DNA of 51,694 nucleotides from UBA1413 sp964472165. GTDB taxonomy: Bacteria > Bacteroidota > Bacteroidia > Bacteroidales > Prolixibacteraceae. Below the pieces are notes generated by a model. The model was given only the letters and a program-made list of their open reading frames with translations. It did no database searches and was not told the origin of the DNA. Below, one piece after another: positions 35,065 to 42,782 of the stretch. Location: positions 1 to 51,694 of the forward strand of contig CAYYJE010000003.1 of NCBI GenBank assembly GCA_964472165.1, given 5' to 3'. The stretch's first letter is position 1, and each line of letters begins with the position of its first letter. Both the position numbers and the translations under genes were made by a program.

Positions 35065-36444
35065 CTATTTAAGACAACCAAAAAAAGTGTAATATTTCTC
35101 ACGATTGACGATGCGTTGCAGATAAAGTGCCAGTTCCCGCATGTGGTAGTCGCCCCACATGCCCGATTCGTTACAGGCAATTTTCCGCCCTTTGGGAATA
35201 TGATCCCAGCCATTGGGCCAGTGATAAATGGTATGCAACAATATTCCCTGGTGTTGCGGATCAGTGCTTAAATAGGGCTCATCCAGCAGGGCAGCAGCCA
35301 CGGTCAAACCGGCTTGCCAGAATTTTCGGGCTTCTTCTGTGATCCCTTTATGTAAAAGGTAATTCCCCAGCCGCAAAAGTCCCTGGGCGCCAATGGCGGC
35401 AGCGGAACTGTCGACCGGCTCAAAATCGTTGAAAGGATCTGCTTTCCGTTCCAGATAATTACCCAGCCTGTGTAGATTGGGGGCTCCCGTATCCCAATAA
35501 GGGATTCCGTCAACCGGAGTATTCCTGATGAAAAAATCGCAGGTTGCCTGAGCTGCCTTCCACATCAAATCTTCCCAGAAATCTTTTCCACCCATCCGCT
35601 CAAATTCATTGTCAGGGATTATTTCCAATGCTTCCAATTCTTCGGCAAAACCGAGCATTGCCCAGGAAAGTCCGCGTGTCCAGGTTGAAAAACCGGTGTA
35701 TCCCTGCTGGGAATTCGGACAACGAAAACTCCCGTCATTTATGTTGAAAACAGCTTCGTGTGCCGTGCGTCCTTTTACATCGTACCTGTCGCGCCCCTCA
35801 CCGTAAAAGACCGAATAGCGGGCAGTTGCACCCATATGCTGCAAAGCCCTTTCCAGCAGGTTGATTTTTTGATCGTTTTCACCCTGAGAAACATGTCCCA
35901 ACAGGTGGCTGACCACCAGAATCCGGCATGAGCGGATGGTGTCGACAAACAAGGAATGGGGCCCGTTGAATGAATAAATAAAACCGCCCCCGGGGATAGC
36001 TGTCCACCGGCTGGCCTGCACAGCACCCGAAATTTTCAGCGCCAGCTCATAATAATTTTTCTCCCATTCATCGCAGGGGATTTTTTCCTCCCGCATCAGG
36101 CGCAAAAGATTCCCGTATGTACTCAGGATATTGAATCCGTGGTCATGTACGCCCGTATGGCTGATATGCGGGGCCATTTTCTCCCGGGTACTGGTTTTTG
36201 CAGAATCAAGAAACGACTGCCCGCCGGCCGCATCAAACTGAAGAATGGCCGAACCATACTGAAATCCCTGTGTCCATTCGGTCCACCCGCGGGTTGTATA
36301 CTTTCCGTTGACCGTGAATACCGGCGAACCTTTTGAAGGATCATATTCCCGGTTTATCCTGTCTATTTTTTCACCTGAAAGCACCCAGAAGTTGGTGAGC
36401 TTGTCCTTCAGGTCTTCAGACTTAATGTGGCAATCTATAATCAT
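35065..36444 (-). CDS. GH88-like unsaturated uronyl hydrolase, cytoplasmic
   Basis: A 459-residue (alpha/alpha)6-barrel protein. Both acids conserved in unsaturated glucuronyl hydrolases are present: D101 in HDHGF and D168 in LFVDTIRS. GYTGFSTWTRGLSWAMLG follows the family motif. The enzyme hydrates the 4,5-double bond of a delta-4,5 uronic acid left by polysaccharide lyases, releasing a keto acid. It has no signal peptide, so the substrate is imported as a disaccharide or larger. It is first in the eight-gene cassette, and the start of transcription is expected in 36445-36635. Substrate specificity is not readable. Confidence 0.85.
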   Translation of the reverse strand: MIIDCHIKSEDLKDKLTNFWVLSGEKIDRINREYDPSKGSPVFTVNGKYTTRGWTEWTQGFQYGSAILQFDAAGGQSFLDSAKTSTREKMAPHISHTGVHDHGFNILSTYGNLLRLMREEKIPCDEWEKNYYELALKISGAVQASRWTAIPGGGFIYSFNGPHSLFVDTIRSCRILVVSHLLGHVSQGENDQKINLLERALQHMGATARYSVFYGEGRDRYDVKGRTAHEAVFNINDGSFRCPNSQQGYTGFSTWTRGLSWAMLGFAEELEALEIIPDNEFERMGGKDFWEDLMWKAAQATCDFFIRNTPVDGIPYWDTGAPNLHRLGNYLERKADPFNDFEPVDSSAAAIGAQGLLRLGNYLLHKGITEEARKFWQAGLTVAAALLDEPYLSTDPQHQGILLHTIYHWPNGWDHIPKGRKIACNESGMWGDYHMRELALYLQRIVNREKYYTFFGCLK

Positions 36445-36635
36445 AGATTATTGATTTTCTGTATTTTACTTCAAATCATTCCCCAATGGATGCGTATTGC
36501 CATTAAATATAGTAAAAACATCGGAAGCGTATAACTTTTCACGCAAAAGGGCCTGAAAAAGCCGGAAATCAATCAAGATCCCTTCAGCACAGGGTTCCGA
36601 CACCTTGCCGAAAATTTAAAAAGCGCTTATTTCTT

Positions 36636-37826
36636 TTAATATAAAAATCCGAAGAGCCAAAGTGGAACCTTATTTCCATTTCCAATTTCAATGTCATCTG
36701 CTGCAATTATATAATGATCCAAATGTTTGACCTGCGAGGTACGCTTATTTTTACCGCCAACCTCTATTGTCAATTCATTAACCTTAAAATCTCCTTCAGA
36801 AGGTGAACTCACTTCTAATCTTGAATTCAATAATTGGTTTAAAACAAATGTTTCCCTTATATTTCCAATGTCTGGGTTGTCTTTTAAAGCAAAAGCAAGA
36901 TTTGTATTTTCCAGAAATATCTTATCCGGCTTCTGTAATGCAGAAACGCCTTTGCCATCCGTGTTAAGGGTATTTAGCAGTTTTGCATCTCTTAGCTGAT
37001 AAATATATTGATATACACTATCCCTGCTCAAATCCAGCTTTCTGGCCAATGCTGCAATGTTTGGCTTAAACGGCACTGATTCTGCAATCACTCCCAACAG
37101 CTTTTTTACTTTGGTTGCAGTTCCTGTATTATACGTAGCTATGTAAGACAAATCAGCATCTACAACCGCATTTATTACCTGGTTTAATTTTAACAGGTAA
37201 GAATCCTCACCTTCAGCAATCATTGGAAGATAACCAATTTGCAGATATTTTTTAAAAGCCGGAAGTGGCCGGAAACCAGCTGTAATTTCCCGGCTCATAT
37301 TTTGGTGATCCCGAATAATATCTTCAATTTTTACAGTTTCAAACCCGATCTTGTTTGTAAACAACAGAAACTCACGAAATGAAAGACCTGCCAGTGAATA
37401 ACTGATCACCCTCCGGCTTAGATCCGCTTCGCCCCGGTAAATGTCAAGCGCCGATGAGGCTGAAAAAATAACCTGCATCCCCGGCAAACCGTCGTAGATA
37501 TTTTTCAGTTCGATGGACCAGTTTGGGTATTTATGGACTTCATCAATGAACAGAATTTCTCCGCCCTGTTTGTACCAATCATTGGCTGTATCTAACAAAG
37601 TATGATTATAAAACCAGGTATGGTCAGCAGAAATGTAGAGCGCATTGGATGGCAGTCCGAGATCATATTTTAAGTGCTGCAGCAACAATGTGGTTTTTCC
37701 TGCACCACGAGGCCCCTTAATTCCGATCATCCTTTGCTTCCAGTTGATTTGCCCATGCAAATACCTTCTGAAATCATTTTTTACCGGACGTAAAAGGTTT
37801 TCCTGAAACTCATATAAAATATCCAT
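36636..37826 (-). CDS. AAA ATPase with DUF4143 domain (AAA_14, COG1373)
   Basis: A 396-residue cytoplasmic ATPase. The Walker A is GPRGAGKTT (residues 38-46) and the Walker B is ILFIDEVHKY (D95, E96). The C-terminal DUF4143 region (about 190-360) contains a helix-turn-helix-like part, LARKLDLSRDSVYQYIYQL, and an EVSSPSEGDFKVNELTIEVGG nuclease-fold-like end. These ATPases are very common in genomes but their function is unsettled; defence, regulation and toxin-like roles have been suggested. The 13-base direct repeats next to its ATG suggest self-regulation. It is flanked by the catabolic cassette and PUL2, with which it shares no clear function. Confidence 0.93.
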   Translation of the reverse strand: MDILYEFQENLLRPVKNDFRRYLHGQINWKQRMIGIKGPRGAGKTTLLLQHLKYDLGLPSNALYISADHTWFYNHTLLDTANDWYKQGGEILFIDEVHKYPNWSIELKNIYDGLPGMQVIFSASSALDIYRGEADLSRRVISYSLAGLSFREFLLFTNKIGFETVKIEDIIRDHQNMSREITAGFRPLPAFKKYLQIGYLPMIAEGEDSYLLKLNQVINAVVDADLSYIATYNTGTATKVKKLLGVIAESVPFKPNIAALARKLDLSRDSVYQYIYQLRDAKLLNTLNTDGKGVSALQKPDKIFLENTNLAFALKDNPDIGNIRETFVLNQLLNSRLEVSSPSEGDFKVNELTIEVGGKNKRTSQVKHLDHYIIAADDIEIGNGNKVPLWLFGFLY

Positions 37827-37829
37827 ATT

Positions 37830-37875
37830 TATGTCGATTTAATAATGCAATATTAAGCATTATATGTCGATTTAA
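37830..37875. promoter_or_regulatory. Direct repeat-palindrome-direct repeat at the DUF4143 ATPase start
   Basis: The 13 bases TATGTCGATTTAA occur exactly at 37830-37842 and 37863-37875. They flank a 20-base segment (37843-37862) that has the palindromic ends TAATGC and GCATTA. The repeats are 33 bases apart, about three helix turns, and the first begins 4 bases upstream of the ATPase start codon. This is a likely operator overlapping the translation start. Confidence 0.6.
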
Positions 37876-37930
37876 ATATACATTTTTTAAATTTATTTGA
37901 TGAACAGGTCATAAAAGTTTCATTCATTGA

Positions 37931-38023
37931 GATCTGGAAGAATCCATCCTGAAGCACCGGAATAAGGTTTTGACGGTGGATAAGGTTATTGAAGAACTGA
38001 TCAGACCGAGCAGGGAAATCTGA
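37931..38023 (+). pseudogene. Possible remnant of a small coding region
   Basis: A 30-codon open stretch with no start codon, DLEESILKHRNKVLTVDKVI and on to IRPSREI, ends in TGA at 38021-38023. It has the amphipathic helix look of a real C-terminus and lies in a 289-base gap without genes. It could be the relic of a small DNA-binding or antitoxin-like protein. No family was recognised, and chance is not excluded. Confidence 0.2.
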
Positions 38024-38058
38024 AACATGCACAAGGAGCCGGAGGAGACGGGTATGCA

Positions 38059-38097
38059 CAAAAAAGTTGAGGAAGATTTTTACCTTCCTCAACTTTT
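38059..38097 (-). terminator. Intrinsic terminator of the PUL2 operon
   Basis: The arms AAAAGTTGAGGAAG (38062-38075) and CTTCCTCAACTTTT (38084-38097) form a perfect 14-base stem with an 8-base loop. On the minus strand the stem is followed by a T6 run (38060-38065 as A6). It lies 18 bases after the stop of the BACON lipoprotein gene, so it closes the long PUL2 transcript. Confidence 0.85.
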
Positions 38098-38115
38098 CTA
38101 CAATAACCGGCAGGA

Positions 38116-39648
38116 TTATTTCAGCACTATTTTGACATCGTCGAGGCCAAACCGGTAAGATGCCGCAGTTACCCCGATATTTGGACCGCCGATGAACCTG
38201 ATCTGGGTTTCGGCCGTGGCTCCGGTAACTACGAAGCTGCGTTCGGCATATTCCGGCGCCCATGGATTGTAATCGGCGCCCAGCCAGTTGGGTCGTGTGG
38301 CAGCATCCGGGTTATTGAAGTTGCCGATCACAAACTGGCAACCTCCGGCAGTCAGTTTTCCGCTGCTCGGTTGCCTTCCATCGGGTGTCCCCCGTTGAGA
38401 ACCTACACTAAGGATCTGACTTATACTGCCTGGCCCGATCACTTCAATGTTAAATTCATTTTCATCAAAACCCGATCCGCTTGCCGGCATGTAGGCAACG
38501 GCTTTAAACGACACAACAAGTTCTTTGGTGCCATCAATGGCTGCAAGTTTTGGCGTGATCATATCGCATCCCACTTTCGTTTTGCCAAACTTGGCATAAC
38601 CTGCACGACTGTAAACATAGGGTTGTACTGCGCCGCCCGCATCTGCAGAGGGCGTGCTCGACCAACCATTCAGCGTACCGTAGCTCGCTAACCACGCATC
38701 AAAGCGCTTTTCACCCGTTCCCGTATACATCGCCACGGAAGCACCTGCTCCCAGCCAGTCGAAGTGGTCTTCAAAAATAAGTGAGGAGAACTGGCTGACT
38801 TGTACCTCCTTCCAGATGTCATCGGGGAATGCTGTTGAATAAACGGTCAGCACCGCCGACAAAGTGATTAATCCGGGATTGGCATTTGCTTTCAGTTTAA
38901 CACCGGAACCCGTCTTCTCTGCGGTTAACCAACTCTCTGACAAACGATACCCCCAGTCATCCACATTCGTCGTGATACTGACCACACTTTCGCCGCCCCC
39001 TGAAGGAAGTGCAACGACCGCCGGATCGGCTTCCAGAACCACACCCGTAATCTGATTGATCTGAATATCCCTGTTCACAACAGGAAACATAGCCGAAGTA
39101 ATGCTCAGCGTGGCGGTGCGTGTTCTTGGTGTACTGTTGACAGGGGCTTTCAGCCGCAGGCCGGTCTCCGTTTTCACCACATTCAACCATGCCCCGTTTT
39201 CAAGCGAAAAGGCCCAGTCGCTTACCGAGGTGGTCACAGTGATATCCATCTCTGCCCCCACTCCCGGAATATCGAACACCTCAGGACTGATTTTCATATA
39301 GGTGCCTCCCTGGATGATCGACATCGTTTTGTTAGCCACCGGATATTTCAATGAAGAAATGTGGAGGATAGCCCGCCTTTCAGCACTTTGATTGGGTTCC
39401 GCTTTAAGGATGAGACCCGACGAACTCTCCTCTACAGAAATCCAATCGCCGTTCATAATTTTATAGGTCCAGTCATCCAGATTGGTTGCCACGGTCACTT
39501 CAGACGTGCCCCCTTCGTTATTCACCTGAATGAGTTCCTCCGGGGAGACCGTCAAATAAGGGTTATCCACTTCATCCACGCAGGATGTCAGAAGAGACGC
39601 CAGCAGGACAAAAATCAAACTTAATTTTATTGAATTTTTCATCATCAT
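38116..39648 (-). CDS. Triple-BACON lipoprotein with C-terminal beta-sandwich
   Basis: A 510-residue lipoprotein (Cys23 in LLTSC). Three tandem BACON domains (about 30-114, 115-200 and 200-288) show the repeated pattern of W and G positions (e.g. NLDDWTYKIMNGDWISVEES, SVSDWAFSLENGAWLNVVKT). The C-terminal region, about 290-510, begins LIFEDHFDWLGAG and ends in GLDDVKIVLK, like a jelly-roll carbohydrate-binding domain. No catalytic residues are seen. It is the last gene of PUL2, 7 bases after the BACON-phosphoesterase gene. It is probably a surface glycan-binding protein. Three ATGs in a row (39640-39648) leave the exact start open. Confidence 0.88.
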   Translation of the reverse strand: MMMKNSIKLSLIFVLLASLLTSCVDEVDNPYLTVSPEELIQVNNEGGTSEVTVATNLDDWTYKIMNGDWISVEESSSGLILKAEPNQSAERRAILHISSLKYPVANKTMSIIQGGTYMKISPEVFDIPGVGAEMDITVTTSVSDWAFSLENGAWLNVVKTETGLRLKAPVNSTPRTRTATLSITSAMFPVVNRDIQINQITGVVLEADPAVVALPSGGGESVVSITTNVDDWGYRLSESWLTAEKTGSGVKLKANANPGLITLSAVLTVYSTAFPDDIWKEVQVSQFSSLIFEDHFDWLGAGASVAMYTGTGEKRFDAWLASYGTLNGWSSTPSADAGGAVQPYVYSRAGYAKFGKTKVGCDMITPKLAAIDGTKELVVSFKAVAYMPASGSGFDENEFNIEVIGPGSISQILSVGSQRGTPDGRQPSSGKLTAGGCQFVIGNFNNPDAATRPNWLGADYNPWAPEYAERSFVVTGATAETQIRFIGGPNIGVTAASYRFGLDDVKIVLK

Positions 39649-39655
39649 AAATATT

Positions 39656-41800
39656 TCATATTGGTTTTAAATCTTTTGGCCGGGACATGGTTTCGGAATA
39701 GGTACGTCCGAACCTGTCGGTCACTTGAATAGTCAGGGTTGAAACAGGGCTTGATGCCCTTACTTTAAACAGATGGGTAGTATTGGAAGTCACAAAGCTG
39801 GATGACGGCTCTGCGTTCCGGTTAAGTCGTGCCATGGAATACGAAATGATGTGCAGCGGGTCTTTGGCAGAAACCCTTGTAACGCGTAATACTGATCCGC
39901 CCTCCTTCACCGTAATGGTCCAATCTTTGTCGTAGCCCCACACATTGATAAGCACCTCATTGGCGGTTCCGGCAGAAGCATAAGCGCCTGCATAATCCAC
40001 CACTTTGGCGGCATAGGCTGCATTGGCATTGGGAGCATATCTGGCCGCCGTAATTTCAATGTTGTTCAAATCGTACGTTCTGAATTGAAAATTGCGGTCG
40101 TACCCGGTACTTTTGTAATACCACTGTACCGTTTTGTTGTCCATTTCCCACACGCCATATCCTCCGACAGACCCGTCCGGACAAATGTGATTTCCGGCCA
40201 TTCCGCTACTTCCCGTCCACCACCAAGTTGCACATACAGCCGCGGTGACATGCTCCATCAGCGCATCTGAGTGCACATAGTTGCTATTGGTATGCGAATG
40301 GCCTGCAACGATGTGTACATCGGAAAATTCCGACAGACAGTTGTGAAATGCCTGGCTGTTGCCCAGACGGAAATTGGATCCATTATTGACATCCGGTGCT
40401 GCAAATACAGGGATATGAAGGGCGATAATCAGTGGAGCGCTTTTGTCACTTACCTTTTCCAGATCTTTTTTCAGCCATTCAATTTGTTCCGTGGTAATCA
40501 GATTGTTGTAGTTCCTGGATCCCATTACCCCCTGTGCCCCACCGGTGTTGACATACTCGACATCATCAAGCACTACATAATGAACACGTCCGAGATTGAA
40601 CGAATAATAGTTCGGGCCCAGTACATCCCGGAAAAACTGTTGCGACCCCCGGTCACCGGCCACATACGGATTGTTGTCATGGTTTCCGATTGTATTGAAT
40701 ACCGGGGCATTGATCCTGTTCATATAGGGCACGTACTGTTCCAGCGTAAAATTGTTGCTGTACCAATAGCTATCCCAGGTAATATCACCGAGCGTCAGTC
40801 CGTACACCCTGGTTCCTGCCGACTGATATCCGGCGATTACCGCATTCATATCCGCAAGAACCTTTTCAAACTGCACAATGTCATCTGCGCGATTGGCAAG
40901 GTGAAGGTCTGCCATCGTCAGTACGATGTGTTTGTCGTTATCGACGGCAGTCAATTTGAAATCATGGCGCTCCACTTCGTTTCCTTCTTTGGTCAACCTA
41001 TTAAAAAACTGTGGCGCACTCCCTGAACATGACACCTCGTAATTCCCCGGAACAGAAATGAAAACATACCGGTTTTGCTTTCCGGAGGGGAGGTAATAGA
41101 CGCCGTTTGCATCCGTAACGGTCACTTCGTATCCGTCGGAAACCACCACACCGGGCACTCCGGTGTTGTTGCAGGAGACCCACCCTTTCAGCGTCATACC
41201 CTGCTTGTTTCCAAGGGATCCCTCCTGATTCACCGTGACAATCAGATCTTCAAAACCTTTGGCCGAAAGAACGACTTCTGCACTCCGGGGGATGATGATC
41301 CCATTTCCGGAAACCGTTATCCGCAAATTACGATCCGTCCTGCTGAGTATCTCCGCCTGGCACCACGATTGGTCCGACAGAGCAGTGAAAGGCACATTGG
41401 TATCCACTTTCAGCAAACGGGATTCGCCATCGCTGCCAAATTGCATTGTTTTCAAGGCCGGATCGATGGCAAACACAGGAGCGGTTCCTGCTTGTTTCAC
41501 ATTTAACCGGATACCCGCGACTCCCTCTGCGGAAAGCGTGACTACGGCGGTTCGCTCCTGAATGGCCACATTCTCATTCACTGCCACTTTCAGGAGGTTG
41601 CCAGCCGGGGTTGCGTTACACCACTCCTGAGAGGAAGTTGCCGTATAGTCTCTGTTCGTACTCACAGGAATCATTTCTATACCGGGAACAGATGAAAAAG
41701 TCACATTTGTTGACTCCACACTTAAAAAGGGTGTGTCTTGTTCGGGTTTACAAGTGACTGACACAAGCGCGACCAGAATACAGATCCACAGTTTTTTCAT
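39656..41800 (-). CDS. BACON-calcineurin-like phosphoesterase lipoprotein
   Basis: A 714-residue lipoprotein (Cys17 in SVTC). Two BACON-like domains (about 24-108 and 110-193) precede a MetallophosN beta domain (about 200-285), the metallophosphatase core (about 290-520) and a MetallophosC domain (about 530-710). Core motifs are TMADLHLANRADD, GDITWDSYW, GNHDNNPY and GHSHTNSNY, the di-metal set. It would cleave a phosphate ester or diester outside the cytoplasm. In a SusCD locus this suggests a phosphorylated glycan, phosphodiester-linked polymer or phosphosubstituted substrate. It is 53 bases after the DUF1735 gene. Confidence 0.92.
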   Translation of the reverse strand: MKKLWICILVALVSVTCKPEQDTPFLSVESTNVTFSSVPGIEMIPVSTNRDYTATSSQEWCNATPAGNLLKVAVNENVAIQERTAVVTLSAEGVAGIRLNVKQAGTAPVFAIDPALKTMQFGSDGESRLLKVDTNVPFTALSDQSWCQAEILSRTDRNLRITVSGNGIIIPRSAEVVLSAKGFEDLIVTVNQEGSLGNKQGMTLKGWVSCNNTGVPGVVVSDGYEVTVTDANGVYYLPSGKQNRYVFISVPGNYEVSCSGSAPQFFNRLTKEGNEVERHDFKLTAVDNDKHIVLTMADLHLANRADDIVQFEKVLADMNAVIAGYQSAGTRVYGLTLGDITWDSYWYSNNFTLEQYVPYMNRINAPVFNTIGNHDNNPYVAGDRGSQQFFRDVLGPNYYSFNLGRVHYVVLDDVEYVNTGGAQGVMGSRNYNNLITTEQIEWLKKDLEKVSDKSAPLIIALHIPVFAAPDVNNGSNFRLGNSQAFHNCLSEFSDVHIVAGHSHTNSNYVHSDALMEHVTAAVCATWWWTGSSGMAGNHICPDGSVGGYGVWEMDNKTVQWYYKSTGYDRNFQFRTYDLNNIEITAARYAPNANAAYAAKVVDYAGAYASAGTANEVLINVWGYDKDWTITVKEGGSVLRVTRVSAKDPLHIISYSMARLNRNAEPSSSFVTSNTTHLFKVRASSPVSTLTIQVTDRFGRTYSETMSRPKDLKPI

Positions 41801-41853
41801 GTACGCTGTTTGATAACCGGAAGGCGTACCGCCTTCCGGTTATAGTTCAATTT

Positions 41854-42759
41854 TCAATCTTCCGTATATTGTAGTCTGAGCTCTTCTCTCATCGTCACAA
41901 AACTGCTTCCTGTTTTGTAGGAATAAGCCAACAGAAAAACTTTATGTTTCCTGCCCCAATCATCTGTTTCGGTCCTGAAGATATTGGGAAAGTCCGGATC
42001 AGTGTCCTGAATTACTTCCAGGTCTTTATATCCTGTCACAACCACATGGTTATCGGGTTGAACTTCGAGCAGGACTGCGTTTTGCGCCAGAACGTCCACT
42101 TCGGCTTTGAAGGAGATATTCCCGGCCATCATTCTGACGCTGTTTTTACTTATTGGTTGCACTGGTTTCGAAGCTTGTGCAACCAAACCGTCCCGGAATC
42201 CGCGCATTGCGTAATAAGTGTAACCCGAAGTTTTTTGTTCGGCGTAAAAGTTCTTAATCAGCACACGAAAGAGCATGGAACTCTTTTCAGGATTGACTTC
42301 ATAGGCCGACAAAGCACCAATGGAAAGCGGGATAAAATAAACCGAGTCAGGTGACAGTCCATCCGGCCTGATCCTGATGTCGAGTTTTCCTGTCCGTTCG
42401 CCTTTGGGAATAACAATATGATAATCGTCAATGTCATATTTGCTTTCCGGCAGCAATTTGGCGTACTGTGTGGTGTCGACGTCATACATGCCGACGTTGT
42501 AGGCATTAAAAGGAGCGAGGTCAGGAATCAGGGTTACCCTGATGTCGGCCTCCGCAGCTCCGGTTCCACCACAGGAGACCGCAACAAAGGTGGAATTTTC
42601 ACCACCGGTCAGTTCCTGCTGGTCTTCCAGGATATTATAATTGTCGCTGCAGATCAACGCAACCACTTTCTTGTACAATTCCTGTTCAAAAATCTCATTT
42701 GTATTGCAGCCCGCTATGCTTAGCATAACAAATGCCATCATCCAGATATATCTCTTCAT
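41854..42759 (-). CDS. DUF1735/DUF4361 surface lipoprotein (SusE-like position)
   Basis: A 301-residue lipoprotein (Cys18 in SIAGC). The N-terminal half (about 25-170) matches the DUF1735/BT_3987 N-terminal domain, and the C-terminal half, with SGYTYYAMRGFRDG and LLEVQPDNHVVVTGYKDLEV, matches DUF4361. Both are known from SusE/F-type proteins in Bacteroidota polysaccharide loci. It lies 23 bases after the SusD gene and is probably the surface glycan-binding protein of PUL2. No enzymatic motif. Confidence 0.85.
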   Translation of the reverse strand: MKRYIWMMAFVMLSIAGCNTNEIFEQELYKKVVALICSDNYNILEDQQELTGGENSTFVAVSCGGTGAAEADIRVTLIPDLAPFNAYNVGMYDVDTTQYAKLLPESKYDIDDYHIVIPKGERTGKLDIRIRPDGLSPDSVYFIPLSIGALSAYEVNPEKSSMLFRVLIKNFYAEQKTSGYTYYAMRGFRDGLVAQASKPVQPISKNSVRMMAGNISFKAEVDVLAQNAVLLEVQPDNHVVVTGYKDLEVIQDTDPDFPNIFRTETDDWGRKHKVFLLAYSYKTGSSFVTMREELRLQYTED

Positions 42760-42782
42760 ACAATAAGTTTATTAAAGTTTGA

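Noticed and set aside
37853..38263. A 136-codon minus-strand open frame across the PUL2 terminator
   Set aside because: It spans the terminator and overlaps the end of the BACON gene in another frame; no start signal or family pattern.
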